23,462 bases of DNA from Candidatus Vogelbacteria bacterium (GCA_016201425.1 JACQCW010000001.1:1-23462), one strand, 5' to 3'. Positions 7,219 through 16,017 are shown, numbered from the stretch's first letter. Translations and numbers: made by a program. Notes: a model not told the origin generated them from the sequence alone.

Positions 7219-7863
7219 CTTGCGGGGTTTGGCACGCTTGAGAACGCGGGAGCATTCTTCTATGGTGGCGCCGGTAGTAGTGACATCGTCTAAAAGAATT
7301 ATTATTCTATCTTTAATTTTTTCAGGATTATTTATTGTGAACGCGCCTTTTAGGTTATGTAGCCGGTCAGTTTTATTTCTTGTTTCTACTTGACTCTTGG
7401 TGTGTCTAGTTTTGATTAAAACAGAATTTTCTAGCTCAAATGAGTTACCCAGATCATAACCTAAGATTGCTTTGGCAATTACCTCTGCCTGATTAAATCC
7501 ACGCTCTTTTTGGCGTTCTTTGGAGAGAGGGACTGGGACGAGGAGTATCTTTTGCTCTCCATTCAGTAGAAGTTCATTCGTATCAGACAGCTCCTCAATA
7601 ATTCTGTCGTGCATGGCGCGCGCCAAAGGCTTGATTACGGCTGTTCCGCCTCTATATTTCAGGAGCCAAATGGCCTTGCGGATCACTGGGTCAGAATATG
7701 CAAAAATTGTCGTTATCCCATAGGGGCTCGATTCATGCGGAAGCATATCTAAACACTCTTTACAGATAGATTCGCCAAGTTTCTGGCAGGACAAACATCT
7801 TTGAGGCAGAATAATATCCAGAATTGAGTTTAAATATGTGGATAACCTATCTATTAAGTGCAT
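7192..7863 (-). CDS. comF: ComF family phosphoribosyltransferase-like competence protein
   Basis: The 223-aa product has the ComF layout: an N-terminal zinc-binding cysteine set (CLSC at 23-26 and CKEC at 34-37), KYRGG in the middle, RGFNQAE near residue 124, and the PRPP-binding loop IIILLDDVTTTGAT in the last third. ComF proteins are needed for transfer of incoming DNA across the inner membrane in competent bacteria and have been linked to primosomal helicase function. It is divergent from the pilus operon that starts at 7912, which fits a shared role in DNA uptake. Its last eight codons and stop are duplicated at 3465-3491. The start at 7863 gives the usual short lead before the cysteines. 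Confidence 0.92.
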   Translation of the reverse strand: MHLIDRLSTYLNSILDIILPQRCLSCQKLGESICKECLDMLPHESSPYGITTIFAYSDPVIRKAIWLLKYRGGTAVIKPLARAMHDRIIEELSDTNELLLNGEQKILLVPVPLSKERQKERGFNQAEVIAKAILGYDLGNSFELENSVLIKTRHTKSQVETRNKTDRLHNLKGAFTINNPEKIKDRIIILLDDVTTTGATIEECSRVLKRAKPRKIIKLALAH

Positions 7864-7880
7864 ATGTGGCTATCTATATA

Positions 7881-7889
7881 TGCTATAAT
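7881..7889 (+). promoter_or_regulatory. Extended -10 promoter of the pilus operon
   Basis: TGC (7881-7883) plus TATAAT (7884-7889) form a consensus extended -10. Transcription would start near 7896, 16 bases before the ATG at 7912. This excludes the further upstream in-frame ATG at 7858. The region is shared with the divergent comF promoter. Confidence 0.65.
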
Positions 7890-7911
7890 TTATAATCATC
7901 GGGTATTATGT

Positions 7912-9048
7912 ATGGCAAATATTTTCAGCAGTTTAATGGGTTCTTTGCAGTCAGGTCTTTTCAAAAAAAAGGATGAGAGCATTGTCGGTATCGATATAGG
8001 TTCTTCGTCAATTAAGGCTATTCAGATCAGGAAGGAGAAGGGTCAGGCGGTGCTCGAGACATATGGAGAGCTCGCCCTTGGGCCTTATAAAAATGTCGAG
8101 ATCGGAAGGTCTGCTGTTTTGCCGCCCGAAAAGATAGTTGAGGCTCTGTCGGATCTTTTCCGCGAGGCTAATATTACCACTAAAAGGGCGGCTATAGCTA
8201 TCCCTTTTAAATCCAGTTTGATCTCCTTGATTGAGCTACCGGCGCTTGAAAAGGCCAAGATAGATGAAATGATACCGATTGAAGCTCGAAAATATATTCC
8301 GGTACCTATGTCCGAGGTTATCCTGGACTGGTCGGTGATCCCAAATAGGGAAAAGGAGTTGGGTGATGAGCCCGGAACGTTTGAGGAGCCAGCATACTCA
8401 AAAAAGAAGGTTGAGACCACCGAGGTTTTGGTTGTGGCGATTCACAAGAATATTCTTGAAGATTACAAAGTTATAGTCGACAAGTTGGGATTGACTACTG
8501 GGCCATTTGAAATAGAAACTTTCAGTGCGATCAGATCAATTTTTTTGCACGATCTCTCCGCTACGGTGATCATCGACATCGGAAGCGGCGCAACGAGGGT
8601 GATTATTGTAGATTATGGAGTGACGAAAATGGCTCATACCATCAACAAGGGTTCTCAGGACATCACGATTGCACTGTCAAAATCTCTCGGAATGGACTTT
8701 TCCAAGGCCGAAGAGGTTAAAAGAAGTGTGGGAGCGGTTGGCAAGGTAGAAGGCGGCGATCTACTTGGCGTTATAAATCCGACCCTCGAGTTTATTTTAT
8801 TCGAAGCGTCACGAATCATTCTTGGTTATCAAAAAAAGTATTCCAGAGCTATTGGTAAAGTAATTCTGATTGGTGGTGGGTCTCTGCTTCGTGGGCTGCC
8901 CGAGATAGCGGCTAAGAACTTAGAGATTGATGTCAAATTAGGTGATCCATTTAAGAAGGTTGAGGCCCCGGTCTTCCTTGAGCCAGTTCTAAAAGAAGCT
9001 GGGCCGAGCTTCGCGGTTGCCATCGGTGTCGCGCTTCGAGAGTTATAA
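7912..9048 (+). CDS. pilM: Type IV pilus inner-membrane platform ATPase-like protein PilM
   Basis: The 378-aa product is an actin/FtsA-fold protein of the PilM family. It has the phosphate-1 motif IVGIDIGSSSIKAIQ near the start, the IPVPMSEVILDW segment, the second phosphate motif VIIDIGSGATRVIIVD in the middle, and the adenosine motif KVILIGGGSLLRGLPE near the C-terminus. PilM sits on the cytoplasmic face of the membrane, binds the PilN N-terminus and couples the PilNO complex to the ATPases. The reading frame is open from ATG 7858, but that codon lies upstream of the extended -10 at 7881-7889, so ATG 7912 (MANIFSSL) is chosen. It is the first gene of the pilus operon. Confidence 0.93.
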   Translation: MANIFSSLMGSLQSGLFKKKDESIVGIDIGSSSIKAIQIRKEKGQAVLETYGELALGPYKNVEIGRSAVLPPEKIVEALSDLFREANITTKRAAIAIPFKSSLISLIELPALEKAKIDEMIPIEARKYIPVPMSEVILDWSVIPNREKELGDEPGTFEEPAYSKKKVETTEVLVVAIHKNILEDYKVIVDKLGLTTGPFEIETFSAIRSIFLHDLSATVIIDIGSGATRVIIVDYGVTKMAHTINKGSQDITIALSKSLGMDFSKAEEVKRSVGAVGKVEGGDLLGVINPTLEFILFEASRIILGYQKKYSRAIGKVILIGGGSLLRGLPEIAAKNLEIDVKLGDPFKKVEAPVFLEPVLKEAGPSFAVAIGVALREL

Positions 9049-9059
9049 ATATTTAATTA

Positions 9060-9713
9060 ATGGACGGTATAGATATTGGAACAACTTCATTTATTCCCAA
9101 AAAGCCTTTAGTACAAAGGACTGCTTTTGGAGTTAATGTTTCTGGAGTTTTTTTGTTTCTTTCTATCGCTCTTTTAATAATTTCCATTGGAGGATACGCT
9201 TATGCGGTTTTGCGCGAAAAGAGTGTTTTGGCGGATACAGAAAATTTAAAAATAATTTTAAAGGCAGCACAGGATCAGTTTCAGCCTGGGCAAGTAGTCA
9301 ACATGGCTCGATTCGATACCAAGATCAAGATTGCCAAAGATCTGTTGTATCTTTCTCATGACCCACGAAATCCGGATACAACAATGCACTCAACCTTGCT
9401 TCCCCTGCTCGACCTCTTGTCAAAAAACACTTTAAAGTCAGTCCGATTTAGAGACTTCAAATTTACAAATGTGGATAATCAAAAAATTCAAATTAGAATG
9501 AGTGGTGAGGCTAGGAGCGCAGGAAGCGTTGCTAATTATGCAGCTGTTGCTCAGCAAGCAAGAACCTTTTCGGATACAGGTGAACTCATAAATGTAATCG
9601 TTTCGGATCTTAATCTCGGTGCGAACAATAATGTCGTGTTTAACTTAGCGGCGGACGTAAAGCCAGAGTTAATTTCGTACACCGATTCGCTATTACGTGC
9701 TAATTCGCAATAG
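9060..9713 (+). CDS. pilN: PilN-like pilus assembly protein
   Basis: The 217-aa product has a short cytoplasmic N-terminus, one membrane helix at about residues 27-51, a coiled-coil-prone stretch, then a periplasmic/extracytoplasmic alpha/beta domain. This topology and its place between pilM and a PilO-like gene identify it as the PilN position. The usual PilM-binding INLLP motif at the N-terminus is not evident; DIGTTSFIPKKP takes its place, so the PilM contact may be divergent. It follows pilM by 11 bases and has no Shine-Dalgarno. Sequence similarity to classic PilN is low, and position carries much of the call. Confidence 0.7.
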   Translation: MDGIDIGTTSFIPKKPLVQRTAFGVNVSGVFLFLSIALLIISIGGYAYAVLREKSVLADTENLKIILKAAQDQFQPGQVVNMARFDTKIKIAKDLLYLSHDPRNPDTTMHSTLLPLLDLLSKNTLKSVRFRDFKFTNVDNQKIQIRMSGEARSAGSVANYAAVAQQARTFSDTGELINVIVSDLNLGANNNVVFNLAADVKPELISYTDSLLRANSQ

Positions 9714-9724
9714 AGAATTATAAT

Positions 9725-10258
9725 ATGTTTAAAATATTGGCACCAATTATAATCACAGCAGCCGCGGCAGGACTTTTCTTTTTACAGACTAGTCCAACAA
9801 TGGATCGAGTTCGTGTGGCTGAGAGCGAAAGAGTTGCATATAGCGATGCGGAAAAAAGCAGCGAGCAGTACCAAGAGCTATTGAAGGCCAAAAACGCGGT
9901 GTTCAACAATATTGATGATTCAAAGAAGGAGTCTCTTAAGAAGTTTTTACCCGACAGCATTGATAATGTTAAACTCATAATTGATATCAACCAAATTGCC
10001 TCAGACAAGGGTATGACAATCAGAAATATTTCCATAAAAGGTGGGAATGGCAGTTCTGTTGGGCCGGATACAAGACCATATGGCGTTGCCACCCTTGGAT
10101 TTTCTGTGACTGGAACGTACCAGACTTTTAAGGACTTTTTGAAGGATCTTGAGACTAGTTTACGTTTAATCGATGTTACTTCAGTCTCCTTTTCCTCTGG
10201 TGACAAAGACCAAAACGAGTACAACATCGAGGTTAATTCGTATTGGCTAAAACAATAA
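9725..10258 (+). CDS. pilO: PilO-like pilus assembly protein
   Basis: The 177-aa product begins with one hydrophobic segment (about residues 2-18), then a helical stretch, then a ferredoxin-like domain with the PilO-type block GVATLGFSVTGTYQTFKDFLKDLETSLRLIDV. PilO forms a membrane heterodimer with PilN. The hydrophobic helix is right at the N-terminus, with only a few cytoplasmic residues. The stop codon overlaps the ATG of the next gene (TAATG at 10256-10260), which indicates translational coupling. Confidence 0.75.
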   Translation: MFKILAPIIITAAAAGLFFLQTSPTMDRVRVAESERVAYSDAEKSSEQYQELLKAKNAVFNNIDDSKKESLKKFLPDSIDNVKLIIDINQIASDKGMTIRNISIKGGNGSSVGPDTRPYGVATLGFSVTGTYQTFKDFLKDLETSLRLIDVTSVSFSSGDKDQNEYNIEVNSYWLKQ

Positions 10259-10749
10259 TGATGAATTCAAAGAATACAATAACAGTTGCGATCGTAGTTG
10301 TTGTGGCTGCTTTGGTAATAGCTATTTTTGTCTTTTTTGGAGGTTCAAACTCTAACGTTTCTGGTGGCTTACAGACGGTTGCGCCACTTTCACCACAAGA
10401 ATCAAACGCGCTCTCTAGAGACTTTTTGCAGGCCCTATCTTCTCTCAATAGTTTGGATCTTGATGCATCTTTCTTTGATGATAAGACTTTCAAACTTCTG
10501 GTTGATTACAGCAAAGATATTAAAGATGAGGCCGTCGGGAGAGATAATCCATTTTTGCCTGTTAGCGGGGATATCACACCCGTTACCCAGTCTATTGTGA
10601 TTCCGGTACCGCCAACTCTGATTCCGCCAGCACATGCTTCTAAAATTATCGTGCCACTTCCTCCTGTCAGTAGTTCGAAGGCTAGCACCACTAAGGCAGT
10701 AATAGTTCAACCTACTAAGGCGGCGACTTCGACAAAGGCCTCGATTTAA
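10258..10749 (+). CDS. Membrane-anchored protein in the PilP position
   Basis: The 163-aa product has an N-terminal membrane helix (about residues 9-27), a soluble helical stretch, a GRDNPFLPV block and a long low-complexity Pro/Ser/Thr/Lys tail. The RDNPF block recalls the RDPF motif of PilP, and the gene occupies the PilP position after pilO, but there is no lipobox cysteine and no beta domain, so I do not give it a symbol. ATG 10258 overlaps the pilO stop; the frame is open further up to a TTG at 10243, which is less likely as a start. Confidence 0.65.
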   Translation: MMNSKNTITVAIVVVVAALVIAIFVFFGGSNSNVSGGLQTVAPLSPQESNALSRDFLQALSSLNSLDLDASFFDDKTFKLLVDYSKDIKDEAVGRDNPFLPVSGDITPVTQSIVIPVPPTLIPPAHASKIIVPLPPVSSSKASTTKAVIVQPTKAATSTKASI

Positions 10750-10762
10750 TTTGAATGAATAA

Positions 10763-12361
10763 ATGATTTTTTCTAAGAACTTGGATATTCCTGTCAGAGC
10801 CCTTGGTGATAAGAGGATTCCTTTCGATGTTCTTAAGTATGTTCCGGAAGAATCGGCTGTTCATTATGGGTTTGTGCCGCTGGACACAAAAGATGGAGTT
10901 TTAGAACTTGGAATTGTGGATCCCGACAACATTGAGGCTAGGGACGCCATCGCGTTTATCGCCTCGCGTGTCGGCATGCCGTTTAAGATATTTTTGATTT
11001 CTCAGGGTGATTTCGACGCGGTCCTACAGAGCTACAAAGGTATTACTGGACAGGTTGATAAGGCTCTCACGCAAATAAATGTTGAAAAAAAGAAGGAGGC
11101 TGATTTAAAAGGAGGTGTGAAAGAAGATGTTTCGGACGAACTTTTAAAAGAGATTGCCGTAAAACCTGGTTCTGGTTTTGTGGAAGAGGCGCCCGTCACA
11201 AAAATTGTGGCGGTTATCATTCAAAATGCCGTTGAGGGACTTGCTTCTGATATCCATGTTGAGCCAACTGGCGATAAAGTCCGCGTCAGATTTCGTGTAG
11301 ACGGGGTTTTGTACACAAGCTTGTTTTTGCCGATTTCTGTTCACGAAGCTGTCGTTGCAAGAATTAAAATCTTAACAAGCATGAAGCTGGACGAAAAGAG
11401 GAAGCCTCAAGATGGTAGATTTTCCGCAAGGATTGAGGGGCGGCAAGTTGACTTTAGAGTTTCAACATTTCCAACCTATTTCGGAGAGAAGGTGGTGATA
11501 AGAATTTTGGATACTGAGAAGGGGTTGAAGAAGCTTGATCAGTTTGGATTTACTGAGAAAAATTTGGCATTAATTCGAGAAGCAATCACCCGACCATATG
11601 GATTGATTTTATTGACTGGGCCAACTGGTTCTGGTAAGACCACCACACTCTATTCTATGTTGAATGAGACAGACAAAGAAAAAAATAACGTTGTGAGCTT
11701 GGAAGATCCAATTGAATATAATATGTCAGGAGTGAGTCAATCGCAGGTCAGACCTGAGATTAAGTACACGTTTGCAAGCGGTCTCCGGTCTATTTTGAGA
11801 CAGGATCCAGATATAATAATGGTTGGCGAGATCCGAGATGCCGTGACAGCTCGATTGGCGATACAGGCTGCGCTAACGGGACATCTTGTTTTTTCTACAT
11901 TGCACACGAATAACGCTGTTGCGGCCATCCCGCGTCTCATTGATATGGGAATTGAGCCGTATCTTATAGCTCCGACCTTATCGCTTGTAATAGCTCAGAG
12001 GTTGGTTGGAGTTTTGTGCGAGGAGTCAAAGTCTCCAATCCCGGTTACCCAAGATATTAAAGATATGGCCGAGAAGCACTTCTCTGATCTGCCTGAATCG
12101 GTAAAAAAACAGTTGGTGATTCCCCAAAATGTTTACAACGCTGTGCCGTCGCCAACTTGCTCGACTGGTACGCGTGGCCGCACGGCGGTTATTGAGATAC
12201 TGGATGTGGATAAGGAGATTAGAAATACAATTCTAAGGAGCCCAACCGAGCAAGATATTCGCAAGGTTGCACGAGCAAATGGAATGATCACAATGAAAGA
12301 AGATGCTATGATTAAAGCGTTCAAAGGAATTATTCCAATGGAGGAGGTTCTTAAAATTTAA
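10763..12361 (+). CDS. pilB: Type IV pilus extension ATPase PilB/GspE
   Basis: The 532-aa product has the N-terminal GspE-like domain, then the secretion ATPase core with Walker A GPTGSGKT at 286-293, the Asp box, a Walker B region RQDPDIIMVGEIRD and the His box LVFSTLHTNNA. It powers pilin polymerisation. Classic PilB proteins carry a four-cysteine zinc site between the His box and the GRTAVIEIL segment. Here only LCEES and PTCST remain, with one cysteine each, so the zinc site appears lost. The start at 10763 is followed by a normal N-domain (VPEESAVHYGFVPL). It lies 13 bases after the PilP-position gene. Confidence 0.95.
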   Translation: MIFSKNLDIPVRALGDKRIPFDVLKYVPEESAVHYGFVPLDTKDGVLELGIVDPDNIEARDAIAFIASRVGMPFKIFLISQGDFDAVLQSYKGITGQVDKALTQINVEKKKEADLKGGVKEDVSDELLKEIAVKPGSGFVEEAPVTKIVAVIIQNAVEGLASDIHVEPTGDKVRVRFRVDGVLYTSLFLPISVHEAVVARIKILTSMKLDEKRKPQDGRFSARIEGRQVDFRVSTFPTYFGEKVVIRILDTEKGLKKLDQFGFTEKNLALIREAITRPYGLILLTGPTGSGKTTTLYSMLNETDKEKNNVVSLEDPIEYNMSGVSQSQVRPEIKYTFASGLRSILRQDPDIIMVGEIRDAVTARLAIQAALTGHLVFSTLHTNNAVAAIPRLIDMGIEPYLIAPTLSLVIAQRLVGVLCEESKSPIPVTQDIKDMAEKHFSDLPESVKKQLVIPQNVYNAVPSPTCSTGTRGRTAVIEILDVDKEIRNTILRSPTEQDIRKVARANGMITMKEDAMIKAFKGIIPMEEVLKI

Positions 12362-12370
12362 TTTTAATGT

Positions 12371-13438
12371 ATGACTGATTATAAAAAAGAATTAAATGAG
12401 TTGATCGATGTAGTTTTAAAAGAAGGGGCTTCTGATTTACATATATCGGCATTTCGAAAACCATCGATTCGAGTATCAGGAGAATTGATACCCCTAGTTA
12501 GCCGAGAAGTCCTTTCACCAGAAGATTCTGCTGGGTTGGTGTTTGAAATGATGGGTGAGAGCAATAAAAAAATATTCTTAGAGAATAAGGATATTGACTT
12601 CGCGTACTCTGGGCCAGATAGTATTCGGTTCAGAGCCAACGCCTTTTTCCAAAGAGGGTTTGTTGGCTGTGCTCTACGTGCAATTCAAACCAAAATTAAG
12701 ACGATTGAGGAGCTTGTTTTGCCATCTATTTTAAAAGATTTTGTCCGCAAAAAACAAGGTTTTTTCCTAGTTGTTGGACCTGTTGGCCAGGGAAAGTCAA
12801 CGACCTTGGCATCAATGATCGATCTTATAAATAAAGAGAGAGCGGAGCACATATTAACCATCGAGGACCCAATCGAATACATTTTTACTGGCGACAGATC
12901 GATTATAGATCAGCGAGAGGTCCGTTTTGACACTGCGAGTTTTCAAACTGCCCTGCGGTCCATGTTTAGGGAGGATATAAACGTGGCCATGATCGGAGAG
13001 ATGCGAACTTCCGAAACCATTTCCGCTGCTGTTACCGCAGCAGAAACTGGCCATTTGATCTTTTCAACACTGCATACAAACAATGCCGCACAAACAATTG
13101 ATAGAATCATAGACTCCTTTCCCGCAGAACAACAAAATCAGATTAGGGCGCAGTTGGCTGGAAGCTTGCTTGGCGTATTCTCACAACGCTTGATTCCTCG
13201 AATTTCCGGTGGATTGGTTCCAGCATATGAACTCTTGATTAACAACAGCGCCGTTTCTAACCTGATACGCGAAGGCCGGGTGAGTGAAATAAATGTTGTA
13301 ATAGAAACAGGTTCTGAGTCTGGCATGATTGATATGAATCACTCGTTGGCAGAATTAGTGAGGAGCGGAGAGATAAGTCAGGAAATAGCGAGGACATATT
13401 CTCTAAATCCTAGGGCACTTGAACGCTTTCTGCAATAA
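12371..13438 (+). CDS. pilT: Pilus retraction ATPase PilT
   Basis: The 355-aa product has the PilT layout: SDLHISAFRKPSIRVSGEL at the N-terminus, Walker A GPVGQGKS at 136-143 (Gln in place of the common Ser), an Asp-box segment TIEDPIEYIF, Walker B REDINVAMIGEMRTSET and the His box LIFSTLHTNNA. The C-terminal block GVFSQRLIPRISGGLVPAYE is typical for PilT. PilT depolymerises the pilus and drives twitching and DNA uptake. It starts 9 bases after pilB and has no Shine-Dalgarno. Confidence 0.94.
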   Translation: MTDYKKELNELIDVVLKEGASDLHISAFRKPSIRVSGELIPLVSREVLSPEDSAGLVFEMMGESNKKIFLENKDIDFAYSGPDSIRFRANAFFQRGFVGCALRAIQTKIKTIEELVLPSILKDFVRKKQGFFLVVGPVGQGKSTTLASMIDLINKERAEHILTIEDPIEYIFTGDRSIIDQREVRFDTASFQTALRSMFREDINVAMIGEMRTSETISAAVTAAETGHLIFSTLHTNNAAQTIDRIIDSFPAEQQNQIRAQLAGSLLGVFSQRLIPRISGGLVPAYELLINNSAVSNLIREGRVSEINVVIETGSESGMIDMNHSLAELVRSGEISQEIARTYSLNPRALERFLQ

Positions 13439-13457
13439 AAATTAATTTCAAAACTGG

Positions 13458-14663
13458 ATGCTTTTTAAATATAAAGCCACAACAAGAGAGGGTGAAGAGC
13501 GTAATGGAACAATTGACGCCTTTGGAGTTGATGCCGCAATTGGAGCGCTACAAAAGCGAGATTTAATTATCGTTTCTATCCAGCCTGCCGATGTGGTACC
13601 TTTTTATCGGCAGATCGTTAATTCTTTTCAGGGGGTAAGCAACAGAGACATCGTTATTCTCTCTCGTCAGTTGGCAACGTTATTCGAGGCCAAAGTTTCA
13701 GTGCTAGATACATTTAAACTTCTCTCTTCCGAAACTGAAAATGCCATTTTAAGAAAGAGTTTGAGTGAGATGACTGACGACATCCAGAGCGGTGTGCCGA
13801 TTTCCACTGCGATGAGTAAACATTCTTCCATATTCTCACCTTTTTTTGTGAGTTTGGTTCGTTCGGGTGAGGAATCGGGTAAATTATCCGAAGCCTTCAA
13901 CTATTTAGCAGATTATCTCGAGCGTCAATTCGCTATCGTTTCCAAGGCCAAAAGTGCCCTAATTTATCCAGCTTTCATCGTGGTCTCCTTTTTGGTTGTT
14001 ATGGTTTTGATGCTGGTTTTGGTTATTCCAAGATTAGGTGAAATTTTGACAGAAACTGGCCAACAGGTGCCTTTGTATACTCGATTTATTATAGGCTTAT
14101 CCGCTTTCTTCGTTAATTACGGGATATTTATTGTCGTCGCATTTATAATTGCAATAATTGTCTTCTGGCGATTTATTATTTCTGCGTCGGGTCAAAAAAT
14201 AATTGACGAGCTTAGATTGAAGACACCATATGTAGGAACTCTTTACAAAAGATTCTACTTGTCTCGTATTGCAGACAACATGGATACACTTATAACGAGC
14301 GGGGTATCGATGATTCGGTCCCTTGAAGTTACGGCTGATGTTGTAGGAAGTGAGGTGTACAAAAAGGTATTGATTGATGCTGTCACCGCGATAAAAGGAG
14401 GAAGCCCGCTCTCGGCGGCACTCGCTGAAAGTTCTATTGTTCCACAGATTATGGTGCAAATGACCAAAATTGGGGAAGAGACCGGAAACTTAGGATTTGT
14501 TTTGAAAACAATGTCGCGTTTTTATAAAAGAGAGGTCGATAATGCTGTCGACACCATGGTCGCATTGATCGAACCCCTAATGATCGTCTTCTTGGGTGTC
14601 GCCGTCGGCTTGTTGCTTGTGTCTGTGCTGGGTCCGATTTACAATATTACCGCGGGCATTTAG
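13458..14663 (+). CDS. pilC: Inner-membrane platform protein PilC/GspF
   Basis: The 401-aa product carries two GspF/T2SSF domains. The first has LSRQLATLFEAKVSVLDTF and SPFFVSLVRSGEESGKL; the second has YLSRIADNMDTLITSGVS and PQIMVQMTKIGEETGNL. Three membrane segments are seen, near residues 170-192, 218-240 and 375-397. PilC is the rotor-like membrane platform that PilB and PilT act upon. It closes the first pilus gene run; the pilins have their own promoter downstream. Confidence 0.95.
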   Translation: MLFKYKATTREGEERNGTIDAFGVDAAIGALQKRDLIIVSIQPADVVPFYRQIVNSFQGVSNRDIVILSRQLATLFEAKVSVLDTFKLLSSETENAILRKSLSEMTDDIQSGVPISTAMSKHSSIFSPFFVSLVRSGEESGKLSEAFNYLADYLERQFAIVSKAKSALIYPAFIVVSFLVVMVLMLVLVIPRLGEILTETGQQVPLYTRFIIGLSAFFVNYGIFIVVAFIIAIIVFWRFIISASGQKIIDELRLKTPYVGTLYKRFYLSRIADNMDTLITSGVSMIRSLEVTADVVGSEVYKKVLIDAVTAIKGGSPLSAALAESSIVPQIMVQMTKIGEETGNLGFVLKTMSRFYKREVDNAVDTMVALIEPLMIVFLGVAVGLLLVSVLGPIYNITAGI

Positions 14664-14690
14664 CCGGATGTTATCCACACAAGAAATCCT

Positions 14691-14718
14691 TTGAATTTAT
14701 TGACTACAATAGTATTAT
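14691..14718 (+). promoter_or_regulatory. Promoter of the pilin genes
   Basis: TTGAAT (14691-14696) and TATTAT (14713-14718) are 16 bases apart in the gap after pilC. Transcription from about 14725 would leave a leader of roughly 49 bases before the ATG at 14774. A separate promoter fits the high expression expected of major pilins. Confidence 0.5.
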
Positions 14719-14773
14719 AGACCCATACAGCTATCCACTGATCAATTTTTACTATTAAATAATTTTGCAGACA

Positions 14774-15403
14774 ATGTATAAAAATAGGGGAAAAGGTTTT
14801 ACACTTATTGAACTTCTAGTTGTTGTCGCGATCATTGGAATTCTGGCTTCTGTGATTTTAGTTTCATTAGGTAGCGCTAGGGCGAAGGCGAGAGATGCCA
14901 AGAGAATTTCAGATATTAAGCAGCTACAGACTGCCTTGGAGCTATATAATAGTAGTTATGGTAGGTACCCGATACATGACGAAATTTATCCTAGCGATCC
15001 TGGCGCGGGCCAAAAATATTCAGTTCCAGCGGGCTTTACTTGTCCAACAACAGCCGGCTACCACTGTATGTTCCCCGAGTTCATACCAGCACCCCCAACC
15101 GATCCATCTACGGGTGCCGCGTATTTCTATGCGGGACTTCAGATTAAAACACAGGGTACAACTGCCGGTCTCAGTTGCTTGACCTACCATCTTGGAGGAA
15201 ATATGGAGCAGGTGAATTCTGATTCACCTATCATGAAAAGTGCTCCACATGCAGCTCCGAATACAGGTGGTGGCAATGCCACGAGTCTTTCTTGCTCGGG
15301 AGGTACTGATTTTGACGCAAGTGCCAAACAGAGTTTTTGTTTCGGTGGAGTAATTAGTAGTTTGGATGCGAACACTTACTACTGTTATGACGCAACACCA
15401 TAA
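14774..15403 (+). CDS. Type IV pilin, first of a tandem pair
   Basis: The 209-aa product has a class III signal, KNRGKG|FTLIELLVVVAI, with cleavage expected after Gly8 and Glu at +5 of the mature protein. The hydrophobic helix is followed by SARAKARDAKRISDIKQLQ, as in other CPR pilins. The globular part has many cysteines (TCP, HCMF, LSCL, LSCSG, FCFGG, YYCYD), which suggests disulfides outside the cell. A block TYHLGGNMEQV and the ending YCYDATP recur in the next gene. An in-frame TTG lies 9 bases upstream, but the ATG gives the usual short basic leader. It is probably the major pilin or one of two. Confidence 0.93.
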   Translation: MYKNRGKGFTLIELLVVVAIIGILASVILVSLGSARAKARDAKRISDIKQLQTALELYNSSYGRYPIHDEIYPSDPGAGQKYSVPAGFTCPTTAGYHCMFPEFIPAPPTDPSTGAAYFYAGLQIKTQGTTAGLSCLTYHLGGNMEQVNSDSPIMKSAPHAAPNTGGGNATSLSCSGGTDFDASAKQSFCFGGVISSLDANTYYCYDATP

Positions 15404-15444
15404 TTAATTATCAAGTATTATTAGTATTTAAGTTTATTAAAGAC

Positions 15445-15951
15445 ATGTTTAAGAAAATAACGAATAAAAAGGGATTCACCTTGATAGAACTTCTTGTGGT
15501 TATTGCAATCATTGGAATTCTGTCGTCAGTGGTGTTAGTTTCTCTCCAGAGCTCTAGGGCTAAGGCGAGAGACGCTAAGAGAATTGCCGATGTCGGATCA
15601 ATTCAGCAGGCGTTGGCTCTATATTATGATTCTAACAATCAGTATCCTGCAAACTTTGGCGCGTTGGTGAGTGCTGGTCTGTTGCCGGCAGTTCCAGTTG
15701 GTCCAAATGTCGGAGAAACATATCACTATGTTCCGTCAAGTGACAACTTGAGTTATCATCTTGGTGCTTCACTTGAGCAAGTATCGGCTGGTACCGGTGT
15801 GTTGGGTAGCGATAAGGACTGTACTTCTGTAGTTGGTGGCACGCCGTTGTGTAACGGTTTTAGTGCTGGAGTCTCGGGCGGATTTAGTGGAGCTGATACC
15901 GCAAAGTGCGATGGAACATCAGGTGGCGCGTGTTATGACGTTACACCTTAG
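15445..15951 (+). CDS. Type IV pilin, second of a tandem pair
   Basis: The 168-aa product starts with a class III signal, KKITNKKG|FTLIELLVVIAI, cleaved after Gly10 with Glu at +5. The helix and the SSRAKARDAKRIADVGSIQ stretch closely match the preceding pilin. The globular domain is shorter, with block SYHLGASLEQV and the ending ACYDVTP that parallel TYHLGGNMEQV and YCYDATP of the first pilin. The pair looks like a duplication followed by divergence of the middle part. It is followed by a strong hairpin without a T-tract. Confidence 0.94.
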   Translation: MFKKITNKKGFTLIELLVVIAIIGILSSVVLVSLQSSRAKARDAKRIADVGSIQQALALYYDSNNQYPANFGALVSAGLLPAVPVGPNVGETYHYVPSSDNLSYHLGASLEQVSAGTGVLGSDKDCTSVVGGTPLCNGFSAGVSGGFSGADTAKCDGTSGGACYDVTP

Positions 15952-15978
15952 TAGACCTCAAACATCTCTGTTTATGGG

Positions 15979-16008
15979 CAAATCCTCCACATGAGCGTGG
16001 AGGATTTG
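15979..16008 (+). promoter_or_regulatory. Strong 12-bp hairpin between the pilin and pilD genes
   Basis: CAAATCCTCCAC (15979-15990) pairs perfectly with GTGGAGGATTTG (15997-16008) around a 6-base loop. No T-run follows, so it is not a canonical intrinsic terminator. It begins 27 bases after the pilin stop and ends where the extended -10 of pilD begins. It could block or stabilise the 3' end of the pilin mRNA. Confidence 0.7.
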
Positions 16009-16017
16009 TGTTATAAT
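16009..16017 (+). promoter_or_regulatory. Extended -10 promoter of pilD, predicted leaderless
   Basis: TGT (16009-16011) and TATAAT (16012-16017) form an extended -10 that ends exactly 6 bases before the ATG at 16024, so transcription should start on the ATG. The in-frame ATG at 15991 lies in the loop of the hairpin upstream of this promoter and is rejected as a start. Confidence 0.6.

Noticed and set aside
7858..7911. In-frame ATG 54 bases upstream of the chosen pilM start
   Set aside because: It lies before the extended -10 at 7881-7889 and the added residues do not resemble any PilM N-terminus.
9718..10227. 169-codon minus-strand ORF over pilO
   Set aside because: It mirrors pilO almost end to end and lacks any recognisable domain; pilO has the family topology and operon context.
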